Below, in pieces: positions 45,501-55,599 of a stretch of DNA of 64,000 bases. A model generated the notes under the pieces. That model ran no database searches, was not told the origin of the DNA, and was given only the letters and a program-made list of their open reading frames with translations. Origin of the DNA: Heterodera schachtii (lineage: Eukaryota; Nematoda; Chromadorea; Rhabditida; Heteroderidae); NCBI GenBank assembly GCA_023374025.1, contig SIJG01000010.1:1897660-1961659 (forward strand), written 5' to 3'. Position numbers and translations under genes: made by a program. Positions within the stretch are counted from its first letter, which is position 1. Every line of letters starts with the position of its first letter.

Positions 45501-48500
45501 ATTGAATATTGCACTAATGGGTAGTTAATTGCCATAAAGTGGTAATTGGGCGGGGGGGGGGGGGATAATAACGATGATTGATTAAACTTTTAAATGAAGT
45601 AAGTGCCTTTGTGACCTATTTAAATGTGACGACACACTCACCAAGAACAAATTTGGGACATCCCGCGTAGTTGGGCCCTTCCGCTGGTGTGCTCCAGTCC
45701 GGGCAGCAGCCGAATCTGAAAACAAATTTGGCTAAGAAAAGATCGAGAAGACTCTCGAGCAGGCCTGGGCCATTATCATCGAAATTCTCGAGGCTAATTC
45801 TTCCATAATTTTGAGAAATTCTAGGAGTTTTCAAATATCTCGGCATTTTCGACCAGACATAATTGAATTGATCCCTAATAAAATTGACTGTTCACAATAA
45901 TATCGAGGCGCTCTGTCATAATGAAGTTTTCAAGAGACTCCCGAAAAAAAAATTTATTTTTCTCGACACTCTCGAAACCAAATTGGTGCTGTCGAAGCAA
46001 TTAGCGGCAAATTAGGCAAATTACTAATGGATCCAGTCAATAAAATTAAAAAAAAAAACACTCACTCCGTCTTGGAGCAAGGCTTTTCCACCGGCGCCGC
46101 TTCTTCCGCCGTTGCGTTTGTTTCTTTGGCCTCCGGCGCCGTTTCATCGGCGCTCGCCATTTTGATCAGTTGCACAGTTTCATTCATTGTTTTAGTGACG
46201 GCGGCTGCTTCCGAGCATGGGATTTGCAGCTTTTCCTTTGTGTCCACAGTTTCAATTTCGCACATTTCTTTGGAAGGCGGCGCCGCTTCTTCAGCGTCAC
46301 TGGAACACAAATTTGAAGTGATCAGTCCGATTGATCAGATTAAAAGAAATTGATTCATTGTCTTTGATCACAAATTGATTAGATTAAAGTGATCAATCAG
46401 CCCGACTGATCGGACCCAAAAAAAAAATTTGCTTTTTGCCTTAGATTAAATAAATGTTTGTACCAATTCAAAATTGATCAGGTTTCTTTGTGACAGGAAT
46501 AGACTCAGCGAGTGATTAGGCGAAATGATTAAGGCCGATTAAATGAAAAAGTCGCACTTTTTTAAATTTCTATGGAACATGAGTGGTCCGGCCGGCAGAC
46601 CGATTGACGCCGCCGGGGAAATTTCTTTAAAATTTAATTGCGATTGGTAAAAAATGTTATCTCTTAGTTATTGAGCCAATCATTAGAAAGTTAATTTTTC
46701 CTAAACTTTGAGTAATTTATCCAAAGCTCGAAGTTTGAAGCTCAAAAAAGCCAAAGTTTCGTCCATCCAATGAAATTTTTAAAAAAATTTTTAAAAATTT
46801 CCCTGGCTCTTACCTCGGCTCCTCCCCGCTGCCCTCCGCTTCGTCGAATGTCACCCCCTTTTTGCCGGCCGCCGCCTCAGGACAATTTGTGCCCTGCGCG
46901 TCCTCCCGCGCCGTCACATTGTCCGCGCAGCAGCCAAACTCGGCCACGGACGAACAGTTGGAGCATCCCTCGAGGAAAGGGCCGGACGCGAACGACTCGC
47001 CGTCCGGACAGCAGCCGAACTCACTGTCGGTACAATCTGTGGAATATGGCAAGGCAATGTCAAGAGAAATTTATTTTATTTTTGGTCCAAAATGATTGGA
47101 CGACGAATCCCAAATGCTTAATGAACTCCGTATATCTAATTAACCCTGGGTGATTGATTATAATTTCATGGGCCTAATTAACCCAGCCCAACATAATAAC
47201 TCTGAGAAATTGGATTTGTTATTCTATGACACATGGATTAACCACAAAATATAATTAACTTCAGGTGATTTGATAAATTTATTATTGTTTGGTGACCACA
47301 ATCTAAATAACTAATTAACTTCATACTATGTAATTAACTCTGGACGATTAATTAGTGCGTGGGTCCTAACGAACCCTGTCGTAATGAACTCTGGGCTATC
47401 AGCTAATTAACCCATACAAATCTAATTAACTCAGGGTGATCGGATTATCTACATAAGGCTAAAAGGATTAAACTATTGCTATATTCAAATCCCTTTGCCC
47501 ACTTTGGCACTTTGTCCATGCCGCACTCCTGCTGCTCCGCCGGCTTTTCCTTCTCATCACACCATTCCGGCACCGGCTTTTTATCGTAGTTCAGGCAGAC
47601 TACGGTACGCGTCTGTGTGCCACCGTCGCATTTGGCCGTACAATTGCTCCACGGGCCGGTGAAAAATGTGCCGGTGCATTTCTCCTCGTTGACGCACTCC
47701 TCCCGTGCCACCGGCTTTTCCTCCACGCTTTGGCCACACAGCGCTTCATCCACACGCTTGGTTTGGCCCAGCTCGTTGATGGCACAGAACACCTGTGAAG
47801 GAAGCCAAATGCAGGGGGCGTTTGGTACCATAATCGTTTCGAAAATGGATTTTGCCAAGGTTACTGTATCGCTTACAACGGTGTCCCTGCACCCCGCCCT
47901 CCCTAAATTTGTGCTGCCTTCCAAAAACTAAAAATGTTGTAATTTTTTGATGGTTTTTGAGTAACGACCCGGCACCGTCCCAATCCCCTAATGTTGTGCC
48001 ACCCTCCCCCCCCCCCCCAAAAAAAAAAACTAAAAACATTGAAAAATTTTTATATCAAAGGGAATCTCAAAAAACACTGCCCGAGATAGAAAAATTCCCA
48101 GCACTCGAGAACCAAACCACAATTTTAAAACAAGGTACCCTCTTTTTCACAGTAAATTTATTTCGAAATAACAAAATAAATTTTCGAATGTTTTCAATTA
48201 GCCACGTCTGTGGTTGGACCTTTCGTTGTTTGTGCCCATGTCCACATTCCGTGCTGCACTTTGACCATTGCGATGTGTGCCATTCGTAAACGCAAGGCTA
48301 AAAAGAATGCCTAATAAATTTTTCAAATTTGAATAATTTTGTTTGAAAATGCTTTTAAGAACTGATCAGAATTATTTTTTAATTGGTCAGAATTGGGAAA
48401 ATTTGTGACTGACCGCTTGGCTTGCGCATGGCCTCGTGTCCTCCGGAATTTTGGTGACCTTCTTCCCATCCAGGCACTTCTCCAGCGGATACTCTCTTCC

Positions 48501-51500
48501 ATTTTTGTCTACACAGCTCACTTCTCGTGTTTCCTCCGTGTCATTGCACTTTTGGCACTATGCCAAAAATTCGGGAGTTTAAATTAATCGATCATTATCT
48601 TTAATCAATCAATTGATCAGGCTTTAATCCGTCGGGGGGGATTTAAATTAATCAATAATTATTTTTAATCAATTAATTTCTCAGGCTATAATCCCCGGGG
48701 ATTTAAATTAAACAATCATTATTGATAATCAATTGATCAGGCTATAATCCCTGATACGAATAAACACAAACTGACCAATTCCCATTCGGTGGTGTGAAAA
48801 CGGAGGCCTTTGCATGGGCCCAAGTTGCAATCGCGCTCCTCAGGTGGCATTTGGCCGGTGCATGCTTCGGCCGGCAACATTTTGCCCTCCTCGCCCTCCT
48901 TGGCACTTCGACACGTCACCGAACGGAACTGAACACACAAATTGGCAAGATCATTCCAACCAAGATTTATGTTTTGGGTCTCCTCAAACTGTGATTAGAC
49001 CTCTGGTCTCCGTCACAATTATGCCAATGATCTGGCCAAGCAGATACAAATCAAATTATGATCAAGGTCCTTGATCAGGACACGCCCCGCCCCTCACCGT
49101 CGTTGAGACTCAGTTATTTTTTCATGTTATCCGATCACATACCAATTTATCTAATTGCTATTATCGTATGCACTACCCTAGGTCTGATCAGTTTCTTGCC
49201 ATATATATCTCTGACTCTGATCTGATCATTCGTCTACCTGTTGATCAGAAGCCTTTCTACACCACCGACCTGCTTGGCGTCGCCGCACTGGGACGAGCAG
49301 GCGGACCACGGGCCCGCCTGCCATTCCGGGCATGACCAGCGCGCACACGGCTGCGACATGTCCGGCCGGGGCAGCCCGCGCTCCTCCGTGCAGTTGGCGT
49401 CCGACACGGTCATCCGTCGCCCGTCCGCGAACACGCGGTGGCAGTACAGCACGCGGAACTGCACGCCCCGATCACCGCAGGTGGTCGAGCATGGCTCCCA
49501 CTCGCCGACAAACCACCTGAAAATTGTGGGAGTGATCAGAAGCAGGCAGCAATAATCAGCACAGCACGACAGCTGTGTGTTGGCAGTGATCAAGGAAACT
49601 ATTGGTTTGGATCAGTCAATTGTGCCGTTGATTAATATTTTGATAAGGGTAGATGGGTATGGGCATGATCAATGCCGGTGATCACGGACCGACTCAGTTC
49701 CGTGCCAAGGACTTTTAAGGAGCCATAACTTTTTTCTCAGTTGACCAAATTCTATAAATATGGTGTATTTAAAAGTGCCTTTACAAACTCTCTTTATTTA
49801 ATTCACCAAAATCATATGATTTTCCAATAAATGTTCGAATGGTACCAGGTTGTTGGATAAAGTCAACTGATTTTTGGCTTCTTAAACCTCCTTGGCACGG
49901 AACTGAGACTAATCGTGGCGATCAACTATCGATTTTGTCAACAAAATGATCAGTTAATATAGGAATGATATTTCATTGGTTTTTTGCAGCACGAATTAGT
50001 AATTACTTACTGCTGAGCCGAAAATAGCACCAAAGTTTGATCAGAGAGAGAAATTAATGGGATAATAAAACCCCGCGATCTGTTAAAATTTTCCTCATCG
50101 TCAAATGATCAGGAAATTTGATCCAGCTTTTGCAGTTTCTACCCTACCGTACCCTTTATAGTAAAGCCTTTACAACCACTTACTCTGGCTGGCAATCCAC
50201 CGTAGTGCACTTCTTCTCGAATTCCGGCTTCGTCGCATTGTTTTCATCGCATAATGAGTCGTCCACGCGCAGTTGGGTGGCCGTCTCGGTACAGTACAGT
50301 GCGCGCGTGTGAACACCTTTTCATGGTACCGCATTACTGTATGTCAAAGTGCCACCATTCACAACAACTCCCATTGCCTCCTGTTTCCCCCTCCATTTTT
50401 CTTGGTACCAATTGTCACCCTTTTTTGTCGCTCCTTCCATTTTTTCTTGGCACCAATTTTCCCCTTTTTCGTGACATCCATTTTTTGTCTAACTGTTTTG
50501 GCACTCGACTGTTTAATTTTCCGTGGTAACTTGTCTGTAACCCTCCCGTTCTTGTTAACTATCACTTTGCCCTGTTGTATTCGTCTTGGTACCCATTTGT
50601 CTGTCGACCATTTGTCGAAATCTTTGGCACTTTTTGCGCCTTTGTCCGTGTGCCATTTCTATCACATTTATTGTTTTTTTACCTCTCCCACATGTCACTG
50701 AACATTGTGACCATTCGCCCGGCTTGTACAAATATTTCACGTCCTTCTCCAACGGCACCGAATATTCATATTTGACCGCACTTTGTTTGGCGCCGGTCCG
50801 TTGGAGCAGCAGCGAAACGGTGACAGATTCCTGATAAAAAAAAGCAAAAAAATTACTGTCCCAAACAGTACTGTATTTGGCTTACTATCCTTAAATTAAA
50901 AATTGTCATGTGCGAATTTTTTTATTTTACAATGCAAAGATTACTGTCCATAGTAAGTTAAAAAAATTTAAATTCAGTAAAATATTTACAGTATATTTTC
51001 AATTTGATACCATGAATACTGTAATACTGTATTTTCCAATGCTGTATAATTTGTATAATAAATTAGTATTTTGTGCCACTCCCCCAAGACATAGCTTCCT
51101 CCCATTTCGAGGAAGGTTGAAAAATGGGTCCCGTCGGGGACTGTATTTTAGAAAGATGGTATTGTTGGCATACTGTACTTGTAATGGACCGTTCGCTGTC
51201 AGCCGCTCAGTACCACCGTTGCCTTTCTCATATTTGAATGGGACACCACCGGCCAAGATGTTCTTGTCCAACACTTGGATTTGGAAGTTGCCGTTCAGGT
51301 AGAAGAAGCCGGTGGCATTTTTGATGGCTGAAATGGGCATTTCATTACACAAAATGCCACAATAGGTTATAATTTAGACAAAGAATGAATTTGAAATTTT
51401 TGAATTTTACGAAGATTATTTTTGGCATTTTTTAAATTTTAATCGCCCATAATTCTTCTTAAAATGATTGGAAGCAGTTCAAATTTTAAACTGGTTAGTA

Positions 51501-54423
51501 AAAAGACAAGGAAAAGCTAATCCTAAAATTGTTTTCATTTGTTTCCTTTAGTAATTAATTAAAATTAATGAATTTTCGACTTTTTTCATTTATTCTTTTT
51601 TGCCTCTTTTTGCGCTAAAATTTTCAAATTAACAAAGAGAATCCTACGAATGGCATAAAAGTACCAAAATAATTATGCAAAAAATGCCAATTTGGCATTT
51701 TGAGTAAAAAAAAAAGAACAAAAATGGCACAAAATGCCATTTGCGGACACATAGAGAAAAAAATGGCATAAAAGGTGACATTTCGGTGGCTTTGGGGTGC
51801 CGAACACTTTTACCGAACACATTGCTGGACGGGCGCAACTCTTCGATGTGAATTGCGGTGGCACCGGCGGGCAACGCGATGATGTCATGGTACCCGGAGG
51901 ACAGCGCGCGTTCGTCGAACAGTCCCTCCACCGTTTTGCACTGGGAGCCGTCGCCTTGGCAAACGCCGCATTTGTCACGCTTTGCTTCTGTAAGAAAAAG
52001 AAGGTATACGGTAGACATACAATATTAATATGTATTGTATACTGTTGGTACGATTTTTTCTCCAAATTTATGATCAAATTTTAAATTGAATTAATTGCTT
52101 ATCAGCGAGCAGCTCCAACTTGCGTTAATTTATCAAATCACTGATCAGTGAGAAAAAACCTTGATTGATTTGTTTGCTTTTAATCGGTTTAATCACTTTG
52201 ATCAGCGCACTGAACTGATCAATGCCGTGCCAGAAACTACCATGACAGATAGTAATTAGTGACCCCCCCCCCCAATTTAGTTCAATATCGTATTCAAATT
52301 GGACAGGATCAGTGCAAAAATGCTGATCCGATATTTCACTGACAAATCACAAGTGTATTAGGTCATCAAAGAATGACATTTTCATGATCAGTGTGATGAG
52401 TCTCAGTGATCAGTAACTACCGATCGAGAATTGATGAAAACCCAATTTTGTTGTTTTAATCGGTATGATCATTATTTGGGATTTCGCTGAACAGTGATCA
52501 AAAAAGTCTTTTGGCAGATCATTACATAAGTCATTTTTGTGCAGATTATACCGTACCCGAGCCCAATTTGCCGTCGCATCCGACCGGCAGGCAAATGCCA
52601 TCCACGCAAATCTCTTCGCCGTAGGCGTCGCATTTTGTGCCGTCAATCACTTTCTCGGCCCAATTGTAGTAAAAGCTGTCGCCCTCCGGCCGACAGGTCA
52701 ATTCGCATTTGTTTTTGCTTGTGTGTGGGACCCACTAAAATTTGATTTCTTTTTTAATTATAATTATTGATAATAATTTTGTAGTTCTATTAATTGGAAT
52801 GAAATATAAGTTTTCCAATTTATTTTGAAAGTCATAGCTAAAAAACAAAAGCTTTAATGCATTTAATGTTTTAATAATTTTGAGTTTTAATCAATTTTAA
52901 TATAAAATTGAAAAATGAATTTAATATTTAATTTTAAAAATCTGTTAACCTAATGGAAAATCAAATTAGATGTATTTCTAAAATTAATAAGAAATATTTA
53001 AAATGTTTAAAAATATTTTAAAAATGAAAAACAGAAAAATCTTTAAATTTTTTAAATTTCTCCCCATTTCTGTAAATTAAAATACCTAAAAAAATAATTA
53101 AAAATAATTATTTTAAATTCCGCGCCTCCTATTACCTTATAATATTTGCCGGCCACTGGGTCGTCATTGTGCGCCGCGCACTGTTCGGCCCGGAAATCCA
53201 TCGCATCCGCTGGGCATGGCTCCAAATTGCAGGAAATGTAGCGAATTGACGGGCCCGCGCAGTGTCCGTCGCCGCTGAAATTTCAAAAAATTTATTTTAA
53301 TTTATTTAAAATTTTTAAAATTTAAACCCGCAAATGCGCCGTTCCGTGTAAACACCGCCGCCACAAGTACGCGCTGAAAAGGGCGAAAAAATAGTGCCAA
53401 AAATTGCAACCATTGAGCGTGTGATCATCAGGATAAGTAGTGATCAGCCAGGTGGGGTTGTTATATTTATCCAATAAAATCATGGGGGCAAACAACAGAA
53501 CTACCAGCAACATGATCATGATCAGGGAGGATACTGTAAAGATTTCCGGGGCCTAATCACTGTTTTTGGGAACAATTTCGGACCCGAATTCCATCAAAAT
53601 CGGAATTTTAATCCCGGATATTTCGAACAACCCAAGTCTTAACCCTCTGCTGATTATAGATCTAAAAATGATCTTTTCTGATCCCCCTGATTTTTTAAAA
53701 ACTTTTTCTATGATAATTTTATGCGCTGATCACAAATCTGTTTTAAGCTCCCATTTGTTCGTCGTGATTTAAGTCAAATTTTACATGCAAAAATTGTAGT
53801 TCATTCAAATCGAGTTTTCAAAATATCAGTCACTGATCAAATAATCAAATTATATTTTCCAATTGAAACTCTTGGAAATTTGTGACCAATGCATAAAATT
53901 ACTCAAGAAAAATTTTTAAAAAATTCAGGGAGATTGATGAGAAATGGGAAAAAAGCCAAAACTAATACTACTGACTGATCCCGATCTGATAAAAAAAAAT
54001 CAAAGGCGCTGGTACTTACAACATTCGCGCTCAACTGTCCATGGGCCCCACGGCCCACTGTCCTTTTGGCCACGGTCAACGCTCACACTGACCTGTGATG
54101 AATTGGATTTTTTTTCACTAATTTTTACAAAATTATTTTACATCATTGCCCAGGTACACTTGGTAGGCCTGCCGCTTGGACCTGGCGCCGCCGGCGCTGT
54201 ACTGAATAAAGTGCCGTTGTTGCTGGTGCTGAGCCGGCGGCGCTTTGCGGTGGGGCGGTGAGGACGGATGAAGCGGCAATTCACCACCATCATCTGGTGG
54301 TGCCGACGTAGCTGATGAAGCTGCTGCAGGCGATGGTGGCACAAGGAGAAGGAGGAGCAAAGTAATCAAAATGTGCCAACGATGGCGCGAAAATGCCAAT
54401 GCCATCGTAAATGAGGATGGCAT
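26371..54423 (-). CDS. mig-6: Papilin/MIG-6-like secreted extracellular-matrix protein, about 44 exons
   Basis: Papilins are basement-membrane proteins with ADAMTS-like and protease-inhibitor modules. In C. elegans MIG-6 acts in distal tip cell migration and pharynx shape (established). The full family order is visible: signal peptide, TSP1, cysteine-rich and spacer modules, more TSP1, GCC modules, Kunitz array, Ig and PLAC. I chose the ATG at 54423 because it precedes a hydrophobic [11 protein letters not shown] core. A second in-frame ATG lies at 54405. Splice phases agree at nearly every junction. Three apparent one-base indels in homopolymers (44457-44460, 44287-44289, 40188-40190) break frames that are otherwise perfectly conserved. 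The donors of the exons near 47486 and 35340 are unsettled. A Ty3/Gypsy element occupies the intron between 33620 and 28120. No metalloprotease domain is present, as expected for papilin. Confidence 0.95.
27931..43100 (-). CDS. mig-6: Papilin exons 23-41: nine Kunitz inhibitor domains
   Basis: Exons are 42976-43100, 42464-42607, 41837-41905, 41088-41280, 40751-40811, 40442-40463 (22 nt), 40087-40232, 39559-39639, 39345-39411, 38896-38989, 38324-38573, 38002-38070, 37437-37548, 37187-37257, 35948-36334, about 35340-35604, 33827-33920, 33620-33769 and 27931-28120. Each domain shows GxC, W/F-YYD-type and FxYGGCGGNxNxF motifs (e.g. [34 protein letters not shown]) with Kunitz cysteine spacing. Basic reactive-site residues are not consistently present, so protease inhibition is not assured for every copy. 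Pro/Ala-rich (41088-41280) and Gln/Glu-rich (35948-36334) spacers interrupt the array. Exon 40087-40232 has one extra base in the run at 40188-40190. Confidence 0.92.
28455..28782 (-). repeat. 3' LTR of the retrotransposon
   Basis: 328 bp with the same ends as the 5' LTR, bordered outside by the GTACT duplication and inside by the polypurine tract. Confidence 0.95.
28783..28794 (-). other. Polypurine tract of the retrotransposon
   Basis: AAAAGGGGGAGG on the minus strand lies immediately before the 3' LTR, the expected site for plus-strand priming. Confidence 0.85.
28815..32993 (-). CDS. Gag-Pol polyprotein of Ty3/Gypsy retrotransposon, 1392 aa, uninterrupted
   Basis: A single frame encodes structural and enzymatic functions for retrotransposition. 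The N-terminal third is Gln-rich Gag with two CCHC zinc knuckles at about residues 265-278 ([14 protein letters not shown]) and 285-298. The aspartic protease site DTGS is near 351, the reverse transcriptase YLDD box near 641, RNase H begins near 788 (SADASEHG), the integrase zinc finger spans about 1019-1058, and the catalytic Asp, Asp and Glu lie near 1086, 1140 and 1176. Gag and Pol are fused without a frameshift, unlike many relatives. No stop or gap interrupts it, so it looks coding-competent. The end is 32 bp short of the polypurine tract and LTR. Confidence 0.96.
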   Translation of the reverse strand: MANQNATIQQLMDTLAQQQQLVQQLLTHQTQNLAGQAIAPTTIPALPDIMAFEQNDDKSRVSEWIARFKFALDCAAPNAADGIKVKALMNKLSEAAFSEYSRSVLPSAVTDFNFDATVQRMEKLFARPQSVFIDRYECLKAVRGEGEDFRSFINRHRKLLADFKFSELNKEQFNCLMLLTALKSHSDSALRQRILAKLSADGTNISYDGVVEDLINFQATIVEAKAIEAPTNWRNVNALNRLPKQNSPKVQSAKVPVKRQANKNCWRCGETDHWGSECRFIEAKCRKCKFTGHIGVQCDSVQQWRLKNKGKSFGNKRIGHLQIGMLNPKNEADSLKTKIRFNKKPIQFALDTGSDVNVIDVDSHVEAGSPPIEKCTEIGRAFDGTPIRFIGKGFSTFEFGGILIENEPFYVAKRGSLNLLSRQTMDKFGFLDGIKQRINEHGINFCKATNQFEKHISELMKEFPTVFEDALGHCIKEKAHLELKGGVAPIYRKARPVPHHSKDVIERELDRLEGLGIIRKVEHLDWAAPILVVKKADGSARLCIDYSTGLNDALIDYQHPLPIPEDIFATLNGGQFFSQIDLKDAYFQVELDDESKNLCGLSTHKGNFAMERLPFGVKSAPSIFQSIMDKMLAGLNFATAYLDDIIVASRSFADHIQHLKDVFNRLQSYGFRVKMTKCSFFQEEIKYLGFVIDKNGRRPDASKIKAITEMPAPTNISTLRSFLGMVNHYQQFVQNMRFVRKPLDDLLKKDAEWIWAENCRKAFDQLKEILTSNLLLTHYDPNLEIIVSADASEHGIGAVIAHRFPDGTIKAIAHASKSLNAAEKNYAQIEKEGLALIFAVQKFHKMIYGRKFVLQTDHKPLLAIFGNKKGIRQCSANRLIRWSLILLAYDFEIEYLNTKDFGHADALSRLIAKGSDDEDERVIASVTEESEMEDLLKLATKNLPIKFHDLVLATKNDALLKKVVRFVQKGWPNDKDLSKEEEIVRLFHRRMADLSILKDCLMYGERVVIPKIFQSKILHLFHKGHPGMKRMKQLARQYVFWPKMDQNIEEFVQNCEPCQAAAKAPVKVNLHSWPKSTEPWQRIHIDYAGPFYGKMFLIVVDSFSKYPEVFEMTTSSATATIDKLRYLFTRHGIPETIVSDNGTQFSSSEFAKFTAANGIAHLFSAPYNPMSNGQAERFVDTFKRAFRKLKGEGMPNQEIMETFLITYRTTPNDSLPNLVSPAEMMLGRKPRTTFDLLKPPPFRPLIRDLAMEERFNKRFGTKSRKFGIDDKVFARHRLSENWRPGVIKGCSGVIFEVKFLDGSRSRFHANQLRSRQNSSNGDEALAILNDAFALPLPPAQANEVPRAAPPADHDEGEGNGNQGIVPPPLIEDRNQRRYPPRQRRAPDRYSPS
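33008..33143 (-). repeat. Three copies of a short dyad in the retrotransposon leader
   Basis: CCGCNNCTGGCGGA occurs at 33008-33021, 33064-33077 and 33130-33143, between the primer-binding site and the gag start. Each copy can form a small CCGC/GCGG hairpin. A packaging or translation role is speculative. Confidence 0.6.
33258..33275 (-). other. Candidate primer-binding site of the retrotransposon
   Basis: Three bases after the 5' LTR the minus strand reads TGGCGACGCCCTACATTT. TGG at the start is the complement of a tRNA CCA end. The TGGCGAC start recalls arginine-tRNA-primed Gypsy-type elements, but the priming tRNA is not proven. Confidence 0.65.
33279..33606 (-). repeat. 5' LTR of the retrotransposon
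   Basis: 328 bp, read on the minus strand from TGTTCGGGTGG to GGGGACCGAACA. It appears identical to the copy at 28455-28782. It starts 13 nt downstream of the papilin splice donor at 33619. Confidence 0.95.
33955..34840. mobile_element. Foldback element with TTTTCGCGTGGCCG tandem arms
   Basis: About seven tandem units of GTTTTCGCGTGGCC lie at 33955-34053, and an inverse array of similar length lies at 34733-34838. The interior is AT-rich and holds a separate miniature element (34231-34383). It lies in the papilin intron before the exon at 33920, and its array ends only about 35 bp from that acceptor. Same design as 11064-11499. Confidence 0.72.
34231..34383. mobile_element. 153-bp hAT-like miniature element with GGATCCCG core
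   Basis: Ends TAGAGACCGGAC and GTCCGGTCTCTA are perfect 12-bp inverses, flanked by GTGTAGAC at 34223-34230 and 34384-34391. The interior is mostly TCGGGATCCCGA-like units. It is nested in the foldback element. Confidence 0.9.
43420..47036 (-). CDS. mig-6: Papilin exons 15-22: eleven [FYW]GCC cysteine modules
   Basis: Exons are 46814-47036, 46066-46299, 45642-45715, 45198-45363, 44765-44872, 44275-44484, 43702-43801 and 43420-43535. They contain 11 copies of a short module of form x-[FYW]GCC-x-D-x(5-8)-GP-x(3-4)-GC, for example [31 protein letters not shown] and [15 protein letters not shown]. An acidic Ala/Glu/Thr-rich spacer with only two cysteines (exon 46066-46299) separates the first two copies from the rest. 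Exon 44275-44484 holds three copies but needs one extra base at each of two homopolymers to stay open. With both restored its phases match both neighbours. Confidence 0.9.
44555..44690. repeat. Purine (GA/G) microsatellite in a papilin intron
   Basis: About 135 bp of almost pure purine on the plus strand, mostly GAGAGA with G runs, lies between the papilin exons at 44484 and 44765. The long frames here are artefacts of this composition. Confidence 0.85.
47143..47450. repeat. Degenerate repeats of CTAATTAAC..CTGGGTGATT
   Basis: About eight diverged copies of a unit combining CTAATTAAC and CTGGGTGATTGAT, 25-40 bp apart, lie in the papilin intron between the exons at 47036 and 47486. Confidence 0.55.
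47486..50830 (-). CDS. mig-6: Papilin exons 8-14: six thrombospondin type 1 repeats
   Basis: Exons are 50683-50830, 50184-50316, 49270-49516, 48776-48928, 48414-48557, 48220-48297 and about 47486-47792. They end the spacer and then give tandem TSP1 repeats starting [58 protein letters not shown] (atypical, with the WSxC core replaced), [14 protein letters not shown] and [15 protein letters not shown]. Introns fall inside repeats, not between them. The last donor is uncertain because no strong GT fits the phase-1 entry of the next exon. The Trp residues in these repeats are potential C-mannosylation sites by family knowledge. Confidence 0.92.
48576..48755. repeat. Three-copy tandem repeat, unit about 60 bp
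   Basis: Copies each contain ATTTAAATTAA, AATCAATTGATCAGGCT and TATAATCC, separated by short G or C runs. They lie in the papilin intron just upstream of the exon starting at 48557. Confidence 0.7.
49692..49908. mobile_element. Inverted-repeat miniature element (CTCAGTTCCGTGCCAAGGA ends)
   Basis: The 19-bp end CTCAGTTCCGTGCCAAGGA at 49693-49711 is repeated in perfect inverse at 49889-49907, with similarity continuing inward (TTTAAGRAGCC). The interior is AT-rich and shares the CATAACTTTT motif with 14420-14790. No clear target duplication was seen. Confidence 0.75.
51179..54423 (-). CDS. mig-6: Papilin exons 1-7: signal peptide, TSP1-1, ADAMTS cysteine-rich and spacer
   Basis: Exons are 54142-54423, 54020-54092, 53328-53373, 53136-53274, 52557-52734, 51814-51987 and 51179-51327. 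Exon 1 gives the signal peptide, then a Pro/Gln-rich stretch with a possible basic cleavage site RSKRQAY. Exons 2-4 build one TSP1 repeat ([13 protein letters not shown], then [15 protein letters not shown]). Exons 4-6 read [36 protein letters not shown] and [13 protein letters not shown], the classic ADAMTS-like cysteine-rich module. Exons 6-7 form the spacer ([31 protein letters not shown]). Seven exons, six junctions, all in matching phase. Confidence 0.94.
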
Positions 54424-54863
54424 GCCGTTTTTATATCCCTTCAAAGCGATGAATGGATGGGGGGGGGGGATAAAGCAATGCATTTTTCGGATAAATTGTG
54501 ATCAAAAATTTGGCTCAGACTGATCAAACGGGTTCTGTGTCTGACCATAATTTTTGAGACTCGCAAAGGCTGATTGATCAAAAAAAATTTAGCTTCTCAT
54601 CAGTGATGAGGGAGCCTTTGTCAAATAGATAAAGAAGGTATAGAGATCACTCTGACCACCAAATACACATACTGATCACCCATCGATCATTTATTTTTGT
54701 AGCCAATAAAACGCCAAACAAAATAAATTTGTTTATAGATCACTCTCCCCACCGCTTATCAACTGTTGTTAAATGAACGATGATTTAATGATGGATGATG
54801 ACCCCCAACATATTTGGACACATTGAAATTGTGTATTATGTGTAAACATTGCCGAAATGGCAC

Positions 54864-54894
54864 CCTAATTAGGGGGGTCATTCTCCTAATTAGG
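54864..54894 (-). promoter_or_regulatory. Paired CCTAATTAGG palindromes upstream of papilin
   Basis: Two perfect palindromes, CCTAATTAGG at 54864-54873 and 54885-54894, lie about 440-470 bp upstream of the papilin start codon. Each has a downstream GGGGTCATT-like tail. TAATTA is the standard homeodomain core. The 21-bp centre spacing is two helical turns. Function is inferred only from the motif. Confidence 0.4.
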
Positions 54895-55599
54895 GGTCAT
54901 TTCTCGCCCTGTTATCATCAATCATCGTTTCATATCTTTTAAGCGGTGCTGATAAGACGATGGATGACCACACCCAACAGTTGTTGGAGATGCCAATGAT
55001 GTAAAATGAATGAATGGAAGAGAATAAAAAAAGGCATGGGAAAGTCGAATTTGGTGCTGTGCGATCGAATTATACCAAAAAAGCAAAATTTTGTTGCTTT
55101 GAAGCAAAATTATGTCACATATTTTGCCCGGAAAAATAGCTAAATGACGTTCCCGAATCCTCAAGATTTTGCTTCTTCCAACTCGGGTTCCTATTTCGTA
55201 CAAACTATGGACATAAACTGTTAAATTTTGTGAGTATTATGCCGCCACCGTGGCGCATTTTAATCCCTTTTATAAATTTGCCAAATCAATTTTTAAATTT
55301 GGCACATTCCGTTAAATGGGCGCTAATCAAAATTGTTGCAAAGAGCAAAATTTGTTGCCGGAAAAAATGTAAAAATATAAATTGGAATTTATTGTTGGCC
55401 CCACAGCGATAAAATTTGGCCTAAAGGGAAGGGGTCGGAAAGAGGACAGATCGGCAGGCAACAGCCCCTGGGGGTGGGAACCAACAACACCAACAACAAC
55501 TAATTAGTCGTCTTGGCCCGGGCGGCCAAGCAAAGACAATTGGCCACAGATTTAATCAGCTCGTCGTGGTCGGCCAAGCAAGTCCAAAGAATGTTCTTC

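Noticed and set aside
46027..46353. 108-codon plus-strand frame
   Set aside because: It is the shadow of the acidic papilin spacer exon at 46066-46299, which fits its neighbours in phase.
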